Position numbers and translations under genes: made by a program. A stretch of 64,000 nucleotides of DNA, taken from Pseudomonas fluorescens (lineage in GTDB: Bacteria > Pseudomonadota > Gammaproteobacteria > Pseudomonadales > Pseudomonadaceae). Shown piece by piece: positions 62,001 to 64,000 of the stretch. The DNA lies in NCBI RefSeq assembly GCF_005938625.1, contig NZ_VCNJ01000019.1, forward strand, positions 1-64,000. Reading direction: 5' to 3'. Below the pieces are notes generated by a model. That model was given only the letters and a program-made list of their open reading frames with translations. It was not told where the DNA came from and made no database searches. Positions within the stretch are counted from its first letter, which is position 1. Each line of letters opens with the position of its first letter.

Positions 62001-64000
62001 CTCAGACCCGCGAAGCCGCACTGGGTGCACAAGCAAATCAGGATCTGCCGTTCGAACAACTCCTCGAAGCGTTCCCGCAGGCCCGCGAACAAGGCCTGTT
62101 CCAGATCATGTTCAACCACCAGCAGCGCGATCTGAGTGCGCTCAAACGTCTGCCGGGTCTGCTTGCCGAAGAACTGCCGTGGCATAGTCGCGAAGCCAAG
62201 TTCGACCTGCAATTGCACAGTGAAGAAGACCGCAACGGGCGCTTGACGCTGTCGTTCGACTACGCCAGCGAACTGTTCGACGCGGCCACCATCGAGCGTC
62301 TGGCCGAGCACTTCAGCAACCTGTTGCGCGAAGTCTGCGAACGTCCGGAGCAAGCCATCGGTGATCTGCAGCTGCTGACCGCCACTGAATACGATCAGCA
62401 AAAACACTGGGGCGTTGCGCCATGCACTCCGGCGCAACAGTGGTTGCCGGAACTGCTCAACGAACAGGCGCGCCAAACGCCGGAACGCACCGCGCTGGTG
62501 TGGGACGGCGGCAGCCTCGATTTCGCCGAATTGCACAGCCAGTCCAATCGTCTTGCGCATTACCTGCGCGACAAAGGCGTCGGTCCGGATGTTTGCGTGG
62601 CCATCGCCGCCGAGCGTTCGCCACAACTGCTGATCGGTCTGCTGGCGATCATCAAGGCCGGTGGCGCTTATGTGCCGCTGGACCCGGATTACCCGGCCGA
62701 TCGTCTGGCCTACATGCTCAGCGACAGCTGTGTTGAACTGCTGCTGACCCAGACCGGATTACTCGAGCTCTTGCCGGCCAGCGATGGCGTCAGCGTGATC
62801 GCCATGGATGCGTTGCATCTGGAGAACTGGCCGAGCCAGGCGCCAGGCCTGCACCTGCACGGCGACAACCTCGCTTATGTGATTTACACCTCGGGTTCCA
62901 CAGGCCAACCGAAAGGTGTCGGCAACACCCACGCGGCATTGGCCGAACGTCTGCAATGGATGCAGAACGCTTACGCCCTCAATGAAACGGACGTGCTGAT
63001 GCAAAAGGCCCCGATCAGTTTCGACGTGTCGGTGTGGGAGTGCTTCTGGCCGCTGATCACCGGTGCGCGTCTGTTGATCGCCGGCCCCGGTGAACACCGC
63101 GATCCGCATCGCATTGCCCAGCTCGTTAAAGAATATGGCGTGACCACGCTGCACTTTGTGCCGCCGCTGCTTTCGCTGTTTATCGACGAACCGCTGAGCG
63201 CCGAATGCACCAGCCTGCGCCGGGTATTCTCCGGCGGTGAAGCGCTGCCTGCCGAATTGCGCAATCGCGTGTTGGCGCAACTACCGGCGGTGCAATTGCA
63301 CAACCGTTACGGCCCGACCGAAACCGCGATCAACGTCACCCACTGGCATTGCACCACTGCCGATAGCGACCGTTCGCCGATTGGCCGTCCGCTGGGCAAT
63401 GTGATTTGCCGCGTACTCGATGCCGATCTCAATCCAGTGCCGGCCGGTGTGCCGGGTGAACTGTGCATCAGCGGCATCGGTCTCGCTCGCGGTTACCTCG
63501 GTCGGCCATCGTTGACCGCCGAGCGTTTTGTCGTCGATCCGCTGGGCGAGCAGGGCGCACGTTTGTACCGCACCGGCGACCGTGCGCGCTGGACCTGCGA
63601 TGGCGTGATCGAATACCTCGGCCGTCTCGATCAGCAGGTCAAACTGCGTGGTTTCCGCGTCGAACCGGAAGAAATCGAAGCACGTTTGCTCGCCCAGGAC
63701 GGCGTCGCCCAAGCCGTGGTGCTGGTGCGCGAAACCGCCGCTGGCGCACAACTGATCGGCTACTTCACCGCCCTTGACGCCAGCGAAGATCAGGATGAGC
63801 AAATTGCTCGCCTGAAAGCCGCACTGGCCGCTGAGCTGCCGGAATACATGGTCCCGGCGCAACTGATGCGTCTGGACGCAATGCCCCTCAGTCCGAGCGG
63901 CAAACTCGACCGCCGCGCCTTGCCTGAACCCCAATGGCAAGTGCGTGAACACGTCGAACCGGTGTCTGAGCTGGAACAACAGATCGCCGCGATCTGGCGC
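59066..64000 (+). CDS. pvdL: Pyoverdine chromophore NRPS PvdL, 5' part (runs off the window)
   Basis: The reading frame is open from ATG 59066 through the window end (1645 codons), so the gene is partial. Domains in order: fatty acyl-AMP ligase (about 1-575; FLQYTSGSTALPKG near residue 166), peptidyl carrier 1 (GGNSIAA, phosphopantetheine serine 611), condensation (HHIIADGWS, histidines 802-803), adenylation (YTSGSTGQPKG from 1274; FDVSVW with Asp 1320), and the start of carrier 2. PvdL acylates the first amino acid, glutamate, then adds D-tyrosine and diaminobutyrate to build the chromophore. Binding-pocket residues read D-V-W-H-F-G-R-I-N; the arginine could suit an acidic substrate (inference). 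Confidence 0.95.
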   Translation, partial: MTDAFELPSTLVQALQRRAALTPDRLALRFLAENPEQAVVLSYRELDQRARMIAAALQADTEFGDRAVLLFPSGPDYVAAFFGCLYAGVIAVPAYPPESARRHHQERLLSIIADAEPRLLLTSADLRDALQQIEGAPPLLCVDSLDSALAQNWAEPNLPPDHIAFLQYTSGSTALPKGVQVSHGNLVANELLIRHGFGIDVNPDDVIVSWLPLYHDMGLIGGLLQPIFSGVPCILMSPAYFLGRPLRWLEAISEYGGTISGGPDFAYRLCSERVSESALERLDLSRWRVAYSGSEPIRLDTLERFAEKFTACGFSEDSFMASYGLAEATLFVAGTPRGTGIPALRVDDQALAQNRAEPGEGSPIMSCGISQPEHAVLIVEPNALVEVADNAVGEVWAAGPSIAHGYWRNPEASAKTFVQHAGRTWLRTGDLGFMRDGELFITGRLKDMLIVRGHNLYPQDIEKTVENEVEVVRKGRVAAFAVTQDGEEGIGIAAEISRSVQKILPPEALIKAIRQAVAEAYQEAPSVVVLLNPGALPKTSSGKLQRSACRNRLADGSLDSYAVFPSTASESQESTSSACELEAQIANIWAEQLNVKQVNADDHFFLLGGNSIAATQVIARVREELSLELNLRLLFEAPTLSAFAAAVAQQQQDGGSAQGAITALSRSEPMPQSLAQNRLWITWQLDPQSSAYNIPGALRLRGELDEDALRASFQQLIERHESLRTRFFERDGVALQHVDAAAEFNLQLIDISDLPAHEREARAVQIREDEARTQFDLEKGPLLWVTLVRLDDEDHQLLVTMHHIIADGWSLNVLIDEFSRLYAAASQGATATLAPLPTQYADYGSWQRQWLAQGEGERQLAYWKAQLGDEHPALELASDYPRSAKQTHSAARHSVRLGASLSDAIRNTAQAHQSTPFMLLLSAFQSLLHRYSGQRDIRIGVPNANRPRLETQGLIGFFINTQVLRAEIDLRLSFVELLAQTREAALGAQANQDLPFEQLLEAFPQAREQGLFQIMFNHQQRDLSALKRLPGLLAEELPWHSREAKFDLQLHSEEDRNGRLTLSFDYASELFDAATIERLAEHFSNLLREVCERPEQAIGDLQLLTATEYDQQKHWGVAPCTPAQQWLPELLNEQARQTPERTALVWDGGSLDFAELHSQSNRLAHYLRDKGVGPDVCVAIAAERSPQLLIGLLAIIKAGGAYVPLDPDYPADRLAYMLSDSCVELLLTQTGLLELLPASDGVSVIAMDALHLENWPSQAPGLHLHGDNLAYVIYTSGSTGQPKGVGNTHAALAERLQWMQNAYALNETDVLMQKAPISFDVSVWECFWPLITGARLLIAGPGEHRDPHRIAQLVKEYGVTTLHFVPPLLSLFIDEPLSAECTSLRRVFSGGEALPAELRNRVLAQLPAVQLHNRYGPTETAINVTHWHCTTADSDRSPIGRPLGNVICRVLDADLNPVPAGVPGELCISGIGLARGYLGRPSLTAERFVVDPLGEQGARLYRTGDRARWTCDGVIEYLGRLDQQVKLRGFRVEPEEIEARLLAQDGVAQAVVLVRETAAGAQLIGYFTALDASEDQDEQIARLKAALAAELPEYMVPAQLMRLDAMPLSPSGKLDRRALPEPQWQVREHVEPVSELEQQIAAIWR

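Noticed and set aside
1..64000. CRISPR array, integrase, insertion sequence or attachment site
   Set aside because: No regularly spaced direct repeats, transposase or integrase genes, or tRNA-linked duplications were seen in the window.

Overview
This window is a chromosomal segment of a fluorescent Pseudomonas, probably of the P. fluorescens group. The evidence is protein family content, high G+C coding sequence, several copies of the group's REP-type palindromes, and a pyoverdine locus at the right end. There are no rRNA or tRNA genes, no CRISPR array and no complete mobile element. Most of the window is core or long-standing accessory chromosome.

Layout, left to right. (1) 0.05-20 kb is a block whose gene order I recall from the P. 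aeruginosa PA2822-PA2849 neighbourhood: ohrR, LysR/TauE, LysR/DUF1127, a YcaQ-like protein, class II DAHP synthase, a spermidine-synthase-like protein, a crotonase-like protein, a DEAD-box helicase, a YgiD-like dioxygenase, tpm, htpX, alaA, msrB, gpx, ospR, sagS, an AAA ATPase and a free methionine-R-sulfoxide reductase. It groups thiol and peroxide defence with a surface-attachment sensor kinase. (2) 20-30.4 kb is rich in signalling genes: an HD-GYP phosphodiesterase, a BvgS/EvgS-type hybrid kinase with its LuxR-type regulator, dgt and an EAL protein. (3) 30.4-39.4 kb holds a YqjDEK-like membrane operon, amt, a KefB-like antiporter, a small gene under a perfect LexA box, an RluA-family pseudouridine synthase, a YgdI/YgdR lipoprotein, and the molybdenum cofactor genes mobA and moaB-moeA. 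(4) 39.4-46.8 kb holds a YegS-like lipid kinase, a NarX/NarL-like two-component pair, an unknown helical protein, cheV, a MOSC protein, ppnP and a DEDDh exonuclease. (5) 46.9-56 kb is the acyclic terpene (citronellol/geraniol) cluster atuABCDEF with divergent atuR and twin operators. (6) 56.1-64 kb is the left edge of a pyoverdine locus: a periplasmic binding protein, an AlcB/IucB-like acetyltransferase, pvdS and the first 1645 codons of pvdL.

The clearest regulatory wiring is as follows. A Fur box precedes pvdS, and PvdS-type iron-starvation promoters (TAAAT/TAATT-N16-CGT) precede the acetyltransferase and pvdL. A 24-bp palindrome precedes the gpx-ospR operon. Two 17-bp operators with centres 40 bp apart lie between atuA and atuR. 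A perfect LexA box lies before an uncharacterised 105-residue protein. I found no clearly new defence or mobile system. The best candidates for undescribed biology are the LexA-controlled protein, the unknown protein and structured spacer beside cheV, and the BvgS-like system with no obvious target.
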